NCBI RefSeq assembly: GCF_001638985.1
Contig: NW_017265135.1
Location: 2,347,223 to 2,411,222, forward strand
DNA from: Phycomyces blakesleeanus NRRL 1555(-)
Taxonomy: Eukaryota > Mucoromycota > Mucoromycetes > Mucorales > Phycomycetaceae
DNA: 64,000 nt
Reading direction: 5' to 3'
Made by a program: the position numbers and the translations under genes. Position 1 is the first letter of the stretch, and each line of letters opens with the position of its first letter. The notes beneath the pieces were generated by a model. It saw only the letters and a program-made list of their open reading frames with translations, made no database searches and had not been told where the DNA came from. This document shows positions 33,935 through 46,884 of the stretch, one piece after another.

Positions 33935-35863
33935 TTATTCAGTGTATAATAGATCTAACTATCTAATACATCAGTACAGGTAAGCACAATTATAATTATG
34001 TATAGCTCGTTTTTGCAAATTAAATCTTCAAATTGTGCGCCTTGTATAGTGTGTTTTACTGTAGATATTTTATTGGGAACACATCCAATTGACGGGGTAT
34101 TTGTTAATAAATTCACAGCCTCTTTAATAAGGAGCATATTTGACAAACTAGTTTATCTTACGTCGACACTCAGAGATACTGAATAATATATATGTATGGA
34201 TTCTATTTATCAGTAGTTTTGTATTTACTTCATACAATAAATGGATAAATAGTATTAGAGTGTCTCAACTACTGTATCTGTAAATTAAATAAGGGATTTC
34301 GTAAAGCCCTGTACTTTGATTTTAGGCACAATTCTTTGTCTCTGGTTTAATTAGTACGATTAATAATAATAATAATAAAATATTTAGAGATAGTATGTTT
34401 AGATCAATCCTTAATATGTAAATATATATACATTGAATATTTCGATATTATCTTAACAAAATATAGTGAGAAAAATAAATACAGGGATATTCACGATTTT
34501 ACTTTATCAGTATGATAGAATGTATATATCTTAGAAGAAGAAGCTCTACAATACTTTAGACTTCTCTTTTATTTAATATAGAGACTGAAATATTAAAATA
34601 TATAAAAGAAGTCTTTAGTTTAACAAAAAAAACTATAGAAGGTGTATAAGGCTTGAATATTCAAAAAAAAGTTTTGATGCTATAATCCAGGAAAATGTTT
34701 ACTCCTCAGACTAAATGCACGGCTGACTGATACAAATGTTTTTATAGGTGCACCAGCACCTTTGTTATGGAAGGAGCAAAGTCACTCCACGAAGCTTTTT
34801 AGATACGAAAAATGCGCATAGTAAATTTACTCTAGTATTATAAGTCATACCAATACATTTTTAATGTATAAATAATGACTTTATTAAGAGTTACTTTTTG
34901 AGAAGAAGAAAAAAGACCTTAAAAATATTTGATACTTATCCCTGATCGTATCAAAAAGGAGAGAAAAAGCTTTGGAGTTAAATACGTTTTTTCTCTATAT
35001 TCATTGAGGTCAATTTTTTTAGATAACGTTTGTTTGTTTTCAATATTATAACAAGCTAAAATTATATTTATAACACGGTTAATGGCTATAATCAGCTGTG
35101 TAGGCAGTAACATATATATATAATTCATTTAACATCTCTCCCTCTTATTGTATTAAGTAATCTAGTGTATTTAATAAGTAGTAATTATTACTACAAGTGA
35201 TACTTTGCTAGAACGTACGCTTCTTTTGCTTTATAAACACACTCGTACAAATAAACTTCTGTCGATATAGGGTAAAATTCTCGCTTCAATAATTGAAATG
35301 TATTAAGCTCTATTAATCAAATTGTATCAATCAATGAATTAAGTCAATTTATGAATTATTAGTATGTACTAACTCTGTTCACCAGCGTACGCGATTAAAT
35401 ATTAGACTATTTCAACCAAATAATTACACTGCGTCGTATATAAATCCTGAATATTACTTGGCGTCTGTATTTTATTTTATTTCCTAAAAGACTTTGTCAG
35501 CATTTATATCTTGGTAATGGTTTGTTTTTCCTTTTCTTATAAAAATTGGACAATAAGCATGGTTGTCTAGTATATCATTTCTTATCATTAAAGTTTATTT
35601 TTTTATAGAAATTCTCTCAATGATCTGGTTGATTACCTGGTAAAAAAAACACCAGGTAATCGACAAAAATATCCACCCGGAATTGAATAAATTATTATAT
35701 AAAGCAATCTTTTAATTAATTATCTGGTTGAATTAATCTTATGTTTAACTGTGCACACTGACAACAGCATAAGGAAGAGGTCCTCTATTATAGTATATCG
35801 GATAGGTTATATGTGCGTACATATATTTGTTTTATAAAGGAATTATTGATAGGGTAACTGGGG
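33935..35863. other. AT-rich spacer with one strong small hairpin
   Basis: No gene recognised. An 11-bp perfect inverted repeat (GATTACCTGGT at 35631-35641, complement at 35651-35661) lies near the 3' side of the P450 gene. A short GC-richer island at 34685-34800 reads openly on the plus strand but resembles nothing I know. Confidence 0.45.
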
Positions 35864-38003
35864 TTACAACTGATGATAAAAAGGGCTACTATCTCTTTTA
35901 ATAAACTTTACTTTATAGTCTTGTGGACCAAAAATAATTCCTTGAGTCTTGATATTGTTCAAATCGACAAATTCTGGCTTCCCATTTGCATCTAATGGTG
36001 CTTCAATAGTGCATTGTGCCAATACGCGTACACACATATTAAATACTATCATTTCGGCCTAATGAAAAGTAATCATTAGTATTCTTATAAAAATCTGGAA
36101 GCATCGTACAAATACGTTACCAAGTGAATTCCAGGGCAGATACGTCTTAAACCAGAACAAGCGTATAGGTGTTAATATTAAAATAAATTGTTTGTTTTAT
36201 GTGGTACTTTACCTTCCCCATCCAAAGGCATAGATATCGCGCTCTTTTATACTTCCGCTGGAAGATGCGCTCCAAGTCTTTGTTGTACCCAAAAATCTCT
36301 CGGGAATAAATTTCTCTGGGTCCTCATATATACTTGAGTTCATATGCATAGCATGCATGCTGCTAATCAATATCGTATCTTTAGGAATATGGTATCCAGA
36401 AATGTTTACTATTTTTTTAAAGAAAAAAAGGCATTAATTGTGAGATACGGAGAACCTTAAAAACCGGGTATTCTTTTAATTACCATCATTTGCCGTAAAG
36501 TGAGGAATACCAAAGTTTGTAATAGATCGGAAACGCAGATTCTCTCGAAGAACTGCTGTGGTATAAGGGAACTCATCTCTACTCGAGAATGAAGGTAGGC
36601 TTCCGTATTTAACGAGAAATTCGTCAACCTCATCGCATATTTTCTTTTGCACATCAGGATATTGAGGTAATATACCAAAAAGCCACGTCAATGACATGCC
36701 AGTTGTATCTCCTCCTGCTCCAAATACATCATCTAAGAAAGGATACTGTCTCTGGTTAGGTTTGTTAGATTATATTGAAAATAATACCTACTCAATAAGA
36801 TAGTCAAATCCATTTCGTCCAAACCAAGCTCCTCCTTGATTGAGTATGCCACTTTAGTGAGACATTTGACATCTCCATCTTTAGCCTCGCGAATCAAGAC
36901 TTCAAGAACTTTGTCTCTTTCGTTGATAATATCATTCATAGCCTTCTTTTGACTCGAAAGATGGTTAATCCAACTTAAGCTTGGAAAGAAAGCGCCAATA
37001 TCACCTGCAGCCCCAGCATACACAATACTTCTCTCTGTTATATGGATCAGGGAATTTAAAGTTGGGTCGTTGATAGATGTTACATCCTTTCCAAAGACTG
37101 CTTTAAAAACCGTTCCATATGTAGCCATTTTCATGTAGCGTACGGGAGAAATTGCTCCTTCTTTATCCGTGTCTTCTTTTAAGAGCTTGATAGCGTTATC
37201 CGTTATTGACACACTACTTTCTGTAATCTGATCAGCATTTTTTGGAGCCAATATCGAAAGAGCTTTAACACAAAGAAATTAGTATATTTGTTATTTTCTT
37301 GTTACCCGTTTAATTTAAGTTACCAGCAGATCTTGTGCTTTTCCATTTTTTGCCTGGCTGATTAAATATCATGCCCCTGTATACTCAAAAATAATAATTA
37401 ATATTTACTTTAAATGAGACTATTTCTTACTTTCCACCCTTGCTGTACATCCAGTAAGCATAACTGTGCTTGTGTCTGTCAGATGAGTTTATTCCATTCC
37501 TAACAAATAACTCGTGGGCCAAATAGGGATCATTTATAAGAACCCATGGCTGAACCCCCATATCAAGACGTATTATTGGTCCTATGGATCAAATAAATAA
37601 TTTAATATTAGTCTCCTAATACACAAAAACGGTCAAAACATTATAAATACCAAGCTGTTGGTGCCACTTTTGTACTTTAAAGCTTGGTGCTTTCCCCAGT
37701 GACAACATGTGACCTAAAGACAAAAACTTGTTAGTTTCGTATATCAAGTATTATTAGCTGAAGTATTTGATATATAATACCAAAAAACGGATATCTTCCT
37801 GACGGAGAAGGTATTTCTTTGTATCCTTCAAGCTTCAAACGCTCGCTTTCCTTTCGATTTTGGCAGATGTTGGAGAATAGGGCAAAAACAAGTCTGGCAG
37901 CTAATCCTACAGTTACAACACCTACAAGAGGAAGATAGTGTTCCTCTTTCTGTAAGACTTCAAGCCACTTTTTGTCCATAATGTATTGTAAGAATAATAT
38001 CAA
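35864..38003 (-). CDS. Cytochrome P450 monooxygenase
   Basis: A multi-exon gene encoding about 500 residues. An N-terminal membrane anchor (VGVVTVGLAARLVFALF) is followed by KEIPSPSGRYPFFG, the I-helix FGAGGDTTGMS, the K-helix ExxR as ENLRFRS, PERF, and the haem-binding FGWGRRICPGIHL. The Cys ligand is on a 25-nt microexon (36145-36121) between exons ending at 36213 and starting near 36056. Translation may start at 38003 or at the in-frame ATG at 37979. Family assignment cannot be made by eye and the substrate is unknown. No biosynthetic neighbours are present. Confidence 0.92.
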
Positions 38004-39029
38004 GAAGAAGAAGAATACAAAAAAAATTTACTGCGATTGTTTTTTTTAGCTGTATTTAAATGCATTTTAACGTTGTAACCCTGGATCTGTGAGTCGTACA
38101 ACATATAAGGTGCAGATTGTGTCCATGCTTTCTATCCACAAACAAGTATATCAGTTCTTTATGGTAGACCTCGCTGTTTATGAATACTCTATTTTATTAT
38201 TGGTCGTACTATGCTGGATTTTTGGTGGTAGTATCTAAGCGTGTAGGTCACAAGTATATGTTTGGCATTATGGAATCCAAGTACGAGCATATGGTTACTC
38301 AGAGTAAATTAAAGAGCAGCGAGGCTTGTCTGTGTGAGTTACAAAATATAATCTCTGTATTTTGCGCCCTTGAATAAATATTGCATAGTTGATCTACAAC
38401 AAAGTTTTAGATATTCACATGAGACATCTTCTCCTAAATTTATCCAGAGAGAAAGAACGGGGTTTTGTATACATATGCAGATACAATAATGATATCCTGC
38501 TATATATAATTAAAGTGTCCTCAATGTGAAATGTCAAGTATCTCTTAATTCAAATATGTAAAACAAAAAGCTTGCTTATAAAATAATCAGTAAAAAATCA
38601 TTGCTCTGTTATCTCTATAATTAAGAGTTTCATAAATTCGTTCCTTTCTCAACTTTCTTCTGTTTAATGTATATTTGACACCCATTATTTTTTTAAAATC
38701 AATTTTTACTCAAATATACAGTATTTGTTTAAATGAAACTTTATTATGGCTACTTGAAAGTATATGATATATATTTAAGGTAAAAATAATCAAAGAAGTA
38801 TAAATATGTAAAATTTAAACAGGCAAAAAACAATATTAAGAATCATATTAATACACTCTGACAAAAGAAATCATTGTAATTTGTCTAAAAATAAGCCTAT
38901 CTTTTGAGCATACTTTGTTTGTTTTTCTATAGATAATATGCTTTTTTTAAAAAAAAAATCAAGCCTTCGTGTCAATATGAGATATAAAGAAAACCAAAAT
39001 TTCGTGTTATAAACTTGAGTTCCCAGAGT
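38004..39029. other. AT-rich spacer
   Basis: Promoter of the P450 gene (a pyrimidine/A-rich stretch around 38000-38050). The ORF at 38180-38377 is not protein-like. No other element seen. Confidence 0.45.
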
Positions 39030-40310
39030 TTGACCGTAATAATCAACAGTACCATCAAAGGTTGGGAGGAGAATGACACAGTAAAACAGACACCAAGGAA
39101 AAACTTTGTTTTAAAGATGTTACAAATAGTTGTTTAAGTGTGAGACGTAGTTCTTTCGAAAGCTATCCGTATCAGTAAAGGGACTTTGCAACTGTTTGTT
39201 TCATTATATGTAAAGATACAGTTATTCGATACCTTAAGGCATTTTCTTTGGTTCTTATATCCCCCAGTTCAAATCAAACTTTATCCGTGAGCAGAAAAAG
39301 AATTAATTGAGTTAGGTCAAAGCTAAAGTTAGTTTTGGTATTGAGGATTGGAATAGGATTGTACGATCAGGTGAGTCGAGATTCACGTTAAAGGACTATA
39401 ATTATTATCTATCTACAATTTGTGATCTAGAGAAGAGGTATCAAGAACAGCATGCTTTTTTTTTACAGAAAATATGTAGATATTACTGTGTTTGTATGAG
39501 ATTATTTCTGAAAGGACGCATAGCCCAAGGTACGTACGTTAATTGCTTGTCTAAAAAAAATCAATTACTGGTTCAAAAAAATTGACATTAAAATAGCGAC
39601 CTTTGTGCATTTTAGAAAAACCAAAATAAAATTGCCTTAAAAGGAGATTTAATGGTTTTTTTAAAAAAATTATAACTTTAAATCAAGTGTAACGAAGGAA
39701 GAGAAATTTGAAAAAAAGGGTCTCTTAGTTTTCAAGTTTGCAACCAGTTATATTCTCTTAATTTTTGTACTAAACTACTCTATAGAAAATACTAGTAGAA
39801 AGAAATGAAATTATTTAATATTTCCTCTTGTAATTTTAGCTTTATTATATATATCCGATAATGTATATAGGCAGATTTGAAAATTTGATCAATTTAATCT
39901 GGTATGACAAAGACAGTGTAGTACCCGACATTTGAAAAAAAAAATATTAAAAAACCGAATGCACAAAGGTCGCTAATATGCTTATATTCCAAGAAATATT
40001 GCTCAAGCTGTCGTACTGAGCCTTACACGACAAGGTGATAAAAGCGTTGGAAGGTTCAGCGCTTTGACTACTGGCTATCGCAAAGTCTGGGTCTGAACTC
40101 AATTTGGCATGTTTGGTATGCTTTCAAAGCCGAAGTTCAAGAGAAAAGTTTTATAAACAATGTCCAAGACCTCAAGGTTTGTATTCTTTTGGGCTGGGGG
40201 ACCATTTAATTGAGAAGTGATCCATACTCTTCCAGAAACTATGCCCAATAGAGTCAAATTGGTGATCAAAGCTTGTGGTCGCCACACCATACATTTTAAA
40301 CCTTATTTTC
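39030..40310 (+). pseudogene. Dead Tc1/mariner transposase, split by a MITE
   Basis: Readable remnants on the plus strand: an N-terminal helix-turn-helix region (GWEENDTVKQTPRKN, 39060-), FGIEDWNRIVRSGESRFTLK (39335-), then after the inserted MITE LNSIWHVWYAFKAEVQEK (40090-) and LPETMPNRVKLVIKACGRHT (40232-). These correspond to SDESRF and SPDLNPIEHVW of Tc1-like transposases. The first catalytic Asp is Gly (SGESRF) and the third-site Glu is Trp (NSIWHVW), and frames are broken, so it is inactive. Confidence 0.75.
39596..39973. mobile_element. 378-bp TA-flanked MITE inside the Tc1/mariner relic
   Basis: Perfect 16-bp terminal inverted repeats GCGACCTTTGTGCATT (39596-39611) and its complement (39958-39973), each directly flanked by TA (39594-39595, 39974-39975). 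The interior is AT-rich with no ORF. Confidence 0.82.
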
Positions 40311-42572
40311 TTTTATAATATATTAAGATACTTGTGATTTATCAGGACTGTAGGTTACCTTTTATTGGCTGGAATGTATTCAAAAGTAAATCAGAATAGT
40401 TCTTTTTTTTTTAAGAATAAAGATAATGATTTATTTCATTCGAGCAAGTTGTACTATACTATGTTGATGAGGTTCACAAACAAAAATAGTTTTAATTATC
40501 TCTTAAATATAGAAGTTTACACCACGTTTATAGCAACTAGGTAACTACATGACGTAGTACTCTTCCAAGAATATGTAAGCAATATGAGAGTCTATTGGAT
40601 AAAGCATTCCTAGAAATAAATTCGCAATACACCAAAAGAATAATGCAGATTCATATAGGAATACAAGCCTCAAACACAGCTTGCTTATTTCAGGATATAT
40701 ACTATTGAGTTTTCAATGTTTTATTTTCGTCTTTTGCTGCTTCTTTATGCTACTTTATGTTGTCGAATCTTATAATATAATCCTTATGATTTTTAATACA
40801 AATAAGAACAGATTAGCTAATAATAACATATAAAACTAACTGTACTATCTATAATGCACATATCTCACAATCCAACGAGAATTACACTGAAAGTGAGTAA
40901 AATAGAATGTTAATGAATGTCAAAAGGATATTCTAGTAAAATAATGGTCTACACTACTTCTTTGGGCAATTCGTCGCTTTGGGGGCAACACAGAACAGTT
41001 AATTGGCTCTTTTTTTTTAAAAAAAATAAAAATCCCCCATTTCGGTTTGGAAGTGTACTACAGCCTTGTTGTTACATAATTTATATATATATTGCAGCAA
41101 CTACTGTACCTAAAGAGTTAATGGATTGTTTTGTTTTCGATAATTAATAAGGTTATTGTTGAAGAACGCAAATAGTGCTTTAAATACTGGTACATGAATT
41201 AAATAATATAATATGTCTACATTCTACAATTAAATGGAGTAAACTTGTATGAAAGCCATCTTAATGCTTAATGTTTGTTTATATATATATGTCTGTGTGT
41301 GTGTATTTGATTTTAATAAACAGCTAAATATATTATTGACAAATATACTACTACAACAAAAACGTGTAATTATTAATTCATTTCCTAATCTAGAAGTTAA
41401 ATGTATTTTTCCAGTTTTTGTTTGTTTGTTTGCTTGTAGGGAGCCACAGAGTCCGGTTTGTTAATAAAACTTTACATTGTAAGCCAATATACGTTTTGAA
41501 AGTCTATAATTAACTTATAAAATGTATTATAAAATAAGATATTTCACTGTAAAAACAATAATATTAAAGCCTAAACCTTTAGGAAATATTCAGTAATGCA
41601 AATTCTATGAAAAAATAACTTAGTATTTATATATTTCTATTCCATAATGGTTTATGTACCAACTAATGTTAATCTCTTATACGATTGACAGCCAAAATTT
41701 GTCTTTCGGTCAGATAATCTTTTTTTTAGTAGATACAGCTTTTATAAGGGCCTAGTAATAACTATGTAATATTGTTTTAAGTAAGATTACTCGGGTATCA
41801 AATGAATAATCTCGATATAGTATTTAATATTGCATGAAAGTTTTATTTACAGTCACGAATACTATATGGCAACCCCAAAGAAGCATCCGACTATAAAACA
41901 TGTTTTATTGCTTCTAGATCAGTGCCACAATATGCTAAAAGCCCCAGGAAATATACATGATCAATATGGTCAATTTTAATGTTTAAATGAAGTGTTAGGA
42001 ATATGCATGATTAATTGAATTTAGAGCCTTTTCTTTCTTGTAATAGTTTATTAACCTTATTTATTTTTTTACTTATTTGAATCTTCTAGTGGTAATGGCT
42101 ACTCAACAGGTCTTATTGATACGTGAATCTTATTTCATTAGAGGCACGGACTGTGTACTTGGATAATTCTTATCATAAATTTATAGTCTTATTTCTCAAA
42201 GTAACAGCATATCTCTATGCTTCTATTCACAACCAATACTTCCCTTCCTTTATATCATGCTTGCTCAATTCCCAGGACTTCATTACAATTGGTGACACAT
42301 TCAAGATATTACGCCGTATCACATAATTTGGTAAGTAAGCGTGCAGGTACATATTATGAGCAGCTTCGTTTTTAATGGATTTTTAACACACATTGCAAAA
42401 ATAATTGGCTCTTAATCGAAGAGATCAGATAAACTTATAAATTATTTTATTTTGTCTTTAAATGATGGTACAACACTACAAACTAGGTCCGCCAAGTGAG
42501 AGTTAATTATAAAACTGAGTAAATCGCCCTTCTTCATCAATTCATACATCTTGCTTTGCTCTAGCTTAAAAA
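40311..42572. other. 2.2-kb AT-rich spacer
   Basis: Upstream region of the phosphoesterase gene. Small ORFs (40917-41147, 41249-41464, 42123-42326) lack recognisable features. GT repeats occur near 41292-41310. Confidence 0.45.
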
Positions 42573-44355
42573 ATGCGGTTCTCTTTTATACTTGCCAGTA
42601 TTGCCATATGTCTAACAGTAGATGCTCTCCCTTTGGGCTCTATTCGACGCGAAAATATCATTGAAAAAAACACTCTTGGCCCTAGACAGACTGTGGAGTT
42701 AAAGGGAAAATTTTTACATGTTACGGGTAAACAATATATTCAGTTTTTATTAGTTATATTATTTAAAAGCCACTATTAAAGCTAATATGTGTACTACTAT
42801 AGATATTCATCTTGATGCATATTACTTGGCAAAAACGGATCCTTCGAACCTATGCCACCGTAAAAGCTCAAAGGATTCCAAAAACGTGTCTGGTAAATTT
42901 GGAGCGCTTGGTACTGACTGTGACTCTCCTACATCCTTAGTAAGTAGATAATGATTATTGATTTATTTTTAAACTAATTAATATTACAGGTGCAAGCCTC
43001 TTTTGATTTTATGAAGCAATCCCTGAGTGATGTTGATTTTGTTATCTACACCGGAGATACGGCACGACATGTACGTAATCGCTTATTTTCTAATCTCACT
43101 AGATATTAACATGTTGTCTTTTATTATTTAGGACAGAGACGACTCACTAAAGATTACAGATAAAGATATTCTGGAAGAGCATACTGTTGTGACTCAGTAT
43201 TTTAAAGACACTTATAATATTCCAGCCATCCCATTTGTGAGTATAAATCTCGATATTATAATATTACTGACAATCTGTTATTTCATTTCATTCTATTTTT
43301 TAGATTCCTACTATTGGAAATAACGATGGGTTTAACCACAATGATGTAGTTATTGAAGATCCTATATTCAAGTCTCTTAAGACCATCTGGGCTCCATTCA
43401 ACCTAAATTTGACCGATGATTTCAGTGAGGGTGGTTATTTTGTTCAAGACATCATTCCAGGAAAACTACAGGCTATGAGCATAAATACAATGTACTTCTT
43501 TTCCAAGAACTCTGAAGCCAAGAATTGCAATACTGCTGGTACCTCTGGTGCCTTACAAATTACTTGGATGAAGAAGGTTCTGGACGCCGCCCGGACAAAG
43601 AAAACAAGTGTCTATGTTGTGTAAGCTAAGAAAACAGCCCACTAATATACATAAAATATATTAATCTTTGCCCGTTATAACGCCCTTTACCAAATAGTGG
43701 ACACGTTCCTCCTAACGATGATGACGCCTCTGAACTTTACAAGTCCTCTTGTCACGAACTGTATATTGATTTGCTAGGCTCTTATGGCGATGTGATTGCT
43801 GGACATTTCACAGGTCATACAAACTGTATGTATATACATTTACGACAAAGAATATACCTGTATCCCTCACACATTTTTATAGCTGATATGTTGACCGCCA
43901 TTGTTAAGGATGGATCAAGTTATTCGTCTCTTTCGGCTGTAGACGATAGTAGCGAGCTTACTTCATCGTCTATGGTTGATCCAAATGTTGCAACTGTGCT
44001 GTTCAACGCCCCATCTATCATTCCCGTAAACAATCCAGCCATTCGTGTCTATAACTATGAGACCCAGGGAACTGAGTAAGTACTGGAGATAGAATTTTGT
44101 AAGTACCTTTTTAATATACTGACAACCGCTTTTAGAAATCCTTTTGGTACTATTCTCGACTGGATACAATACTATGCTGACCTTGAAGAGGCTAATGACA
44201 GTGGAGAGTTGGAATATAAAATTGAATATCAAGCCTCAGAACTTTTTGGTATAGAGACTTTCGATGCCGCTGGTGTTTCTAAAGCCTTTACAAAGCTTGC
44301 AACGGACAAGACTATCCGCAAAAAATACATTAGCTACGTATCGGTCAGCTCTTAA
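42573..44355 (+). CDS. Secreted/vacuolar metallophosphoesterase, PPN1 endopolyphosphatase-like
   Basis: Eight exons (42573-42726, 42803-42939, 42990-43070, 43132-43236, 43304-43620, 43698-43825, 43883-44075, 44136-44355) give 444 residues. A signal peptide (SFILASIAICLTVDA) precedes the calcineurin-like core: VTDIHLDAYY, the CHRK...TDCDSP segment, YTGDTARHDRDD, IPTIGNNDG, VGHVPPN and GHFTGHTN, in the order of dinuclear metal phosphoesterases. CHRK, TDCDSP and GDxARHD are the wording of PPN1 endopolyphosphatases, which cut vacuolar polyphosphate. Yeast PPN1 is longer and has a membrane anchor; this protein has a cleavable signal instead. An acid-sphingomyelinase-like activity is the alternative. 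Confidence 0.85.
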
Positions 44356-45269
44356 TATAGATCTTTACTTATATACTCTATCAATAAATAAGAGTGTATT
44401 CATTTGCATGTACTATATTTTTTAAAGAATTAAAGTAAAATATCTTGATTGGATTATCAACCTAATTATACGTATAGACTAAAGCCTATGAATCAATGTT
44501 TTTGGACTGGAATTATTATAGCAATGTAGAAATCTCAAATTTGGAAACATATGTCGCTATGAGATCTAGCTTTTGCTATGCTATATTCAAGTAATAGTTT
44601 CTGAATTTACATAGGTAGGTGATATATTGATTTTGCCATGCTTTGGCAGCAGGGTACTAATACTTCCAAAATCACAATAGACTTTTATGTTATTATGAAA
44701 AGGAAATGGTAGGCACTGTTCGTTACAAAGGAAAATAATAATAATAAAAAAAGCTAATAATACTCATCGCTGTAATTTAAACGGTTTTGTGCACATATAT
44801 ATCACATCAGAATATTTACAAGTAGGTCAGAATATAAGCCTCTAGTAGTTTCTTTTTTTTAAAAAAACCCCCCTAATTTTCTTGTTTGAATATGTTTATT
44901 GACTTGGGTACAACAAAAGAATTAACGGTCTGAATTCAAAGTTAAAACACTGTAGTAAGAACATTATTTAATTCAAACTTATATTGACCAACAGACCTGG
45001 ATAGCTCTTTAAGTTTTCGTTATCAATTTAATATTTTATTTATGTAATGTCTTCCTATTGATTTCATAATTACAATTTCCCAGTTAAGCACGCTAATACA
45101 AATATTACTACTTTGTGAAATGGATATTATTCTGCCCATATGTTGATTCACAAAGGTAATATGATAATATTTATTATTTTTGTACCTTTGTTCCTTTGTA
45201 TAGATACCCTTAAAGTACACTCCTCGGTGAAATGGTGAATAATTTGAGGATGAACTTGTGTATTTTTTT
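44356..45269. other. Spacer between convergent genes
   Basis: Three-prime ends of the phosphoesterase and the SR-cyclophilin genes. No gene seen; a long ORF tail at 45023-45270 is unspliced intron and UTR of the cyclophilin. Confidence 0.5.
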
Positions 45270-46884
45270 TTACCAGGAACGGAGTCCGCTTGACATGTTG
45301 AAGCGCTAGATAACATATGACCATTGTTAGAACAATATGCAATGTAATTGATATGTACAGCAATATAGAATAACTTTACCGGTCTTCCTCTTCCTTTGAA
45401 AGCAACATCTGGTGGATCTCCTTTAAATCTTCTTGTCTGCTCCCATTCAGGTTTCTCTGCATCACGATCTTCGTACCGCTTATAAGAAGGACGATATGAC
45501 GATCGAGTATGTCTGTCTGGAGGAGGACTACTGCTTCTCTCATCATCTCTTGATCCTCTTCGGCGATTGATGTTCCCGATTTTTCTTTGGGTCTCTTTGG
45601 GTTCTTTGACATTTACAGGAGATACTGAGCGTTGTGGAATGCGATCATTAATTGGGCTGCGACTGAGACTACGGCTGCGACTGAGACTACGATTAGGGCT
45701 GCGGCTAAGGCTACGATCATTTATTCGGCTAAATTTTCGTCGAGCTAGATCAATCGAATCTACACTAGGACTTCTATGTCTCAATCGTTTCTTCTCCTTT
45801 TTATCTTTTTTGCTTTTTCTCTCCTTTTTACTCTTTTTAGACTTTTTACTCTTCTTTTTTTTTCGCTTTGACTCTTCTTCAGATAGAGAATCTGAATCAG
45901 ATTGTTCGGGGCTAGCCGATCTGGATCTCTTTCTGGTTTCAGTCGGTTTCTCAACATCATCACTAGCCTTTTCCTTTACTGATTTCATAAAGAACAGTAA
46001 CCGATCGTTAATATTATTAAATTTCCAAAAATTGTATTTTTCTTCTTACTCTTGACACCGGGAGGAAGCTTAAGTACAAGTTCACCGCAATTTGCAATCA
46101 TTACTGTTCGCATAGGGCGATCTCTTTCATCAACAGGTTCATTCTCACATTGTTCGATAATCGGGAAACCAGACACCACACGTCCGAATACAACATGCTT
46201 TCCATCAAGATGCGGTGTAGGGCGGGTCGTGATGAAGAATTGAGAAGACTGAGTATTAGGACCACGATTAGCCATACTCAACAATCCGTGAGTGGTATGT
46301 TTGCGAGCAAAGGACTCGTCTGCAAATGTGGCACCAAAAATACTTTCTCCTCCAGTTCCATTACGACGTGTAAAATCTCCACCCTGAATCATGAATCCTT
46401 TGATTATTCTTATTCGCATAGTTAGAATCTTCGATCTTCTCAAACCAGTCCAAATTATTTATCTTTGATGCTAGATGGAATTACCGATGGAAAATGGATC
46501 CTCGAAAATGTAAAGGCATGTTGCTCAACTTTCCTAATCCTTTTTCACCTTTTTTTCATAAACAAAAAAAAATAACAAAAAACAAAAAAAAACAAAACAG
46601 AGTATGATGTTTGTATCAGATCATCGTAAGTAAACGTTTAATTTTAATGTACTCTAGTTAATTAGCATTATCTTTTTACCTGTACAAAGGGCACGAAAGT
46701 TTTCGGCTGTATTGGGCACTTCATCAGCAAAGAGTTCAAAAACAACTCGACCAACTGTTTATAGTGTTTTTTTCATTAGTCTTGTGTTTACAAAATACAA
46801 GTTACTATATGTTAATGGGGATGGATGAAAATTACTTCGTTGACCGTCAATATCAATGTCAAAGAAGACACGTGGGTTGACCAT
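45270..46884 (-). CDS. SR-tailed nuclear cyclophilin (PPIG/CypRS type)
   Basis: Six exons (46884-46836, 46754-46680, 46548-46485, 46408-46050, 45978-45380, 45305-45270) give 393 residues. Residues 1-180 are a complete cyclophilin domain ([64 protein letters not shown]). The remainder is Lys-rich then Arg-Ser-rich ([12 protein letters not shown]) and ends [17 protein letters not shown], typical of SR-cyclophilins that bind RNA polymerase II CTD or splicing factors. The last 11 codons sit on a 36-nt exon after the acceptor TTATCTAG. The insert seen in some divergent cyclophilins is present as [16 protein letters not shown]. Confidence 0.92.

Noticed and set aside
34685..34800. GC-richer open stretch (RLNARLTDTNVFIGAPAPLL)
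   Set aside because: Too short, no splice partners and no family recognised; may be a transposon scrap but this cannot be supported.
40099..40290. 63-codon minus-strand ORF
   Set aside because: Antisense of the Tc1/mariner C-terminal remnant, which reads sensibly on the plus strand.
45567..46055. 162-codon plus-strand ORF
   Set aside because: Antisense shadow of the Arg-Ser and Lys-rich part of the SR-cyclophilin.
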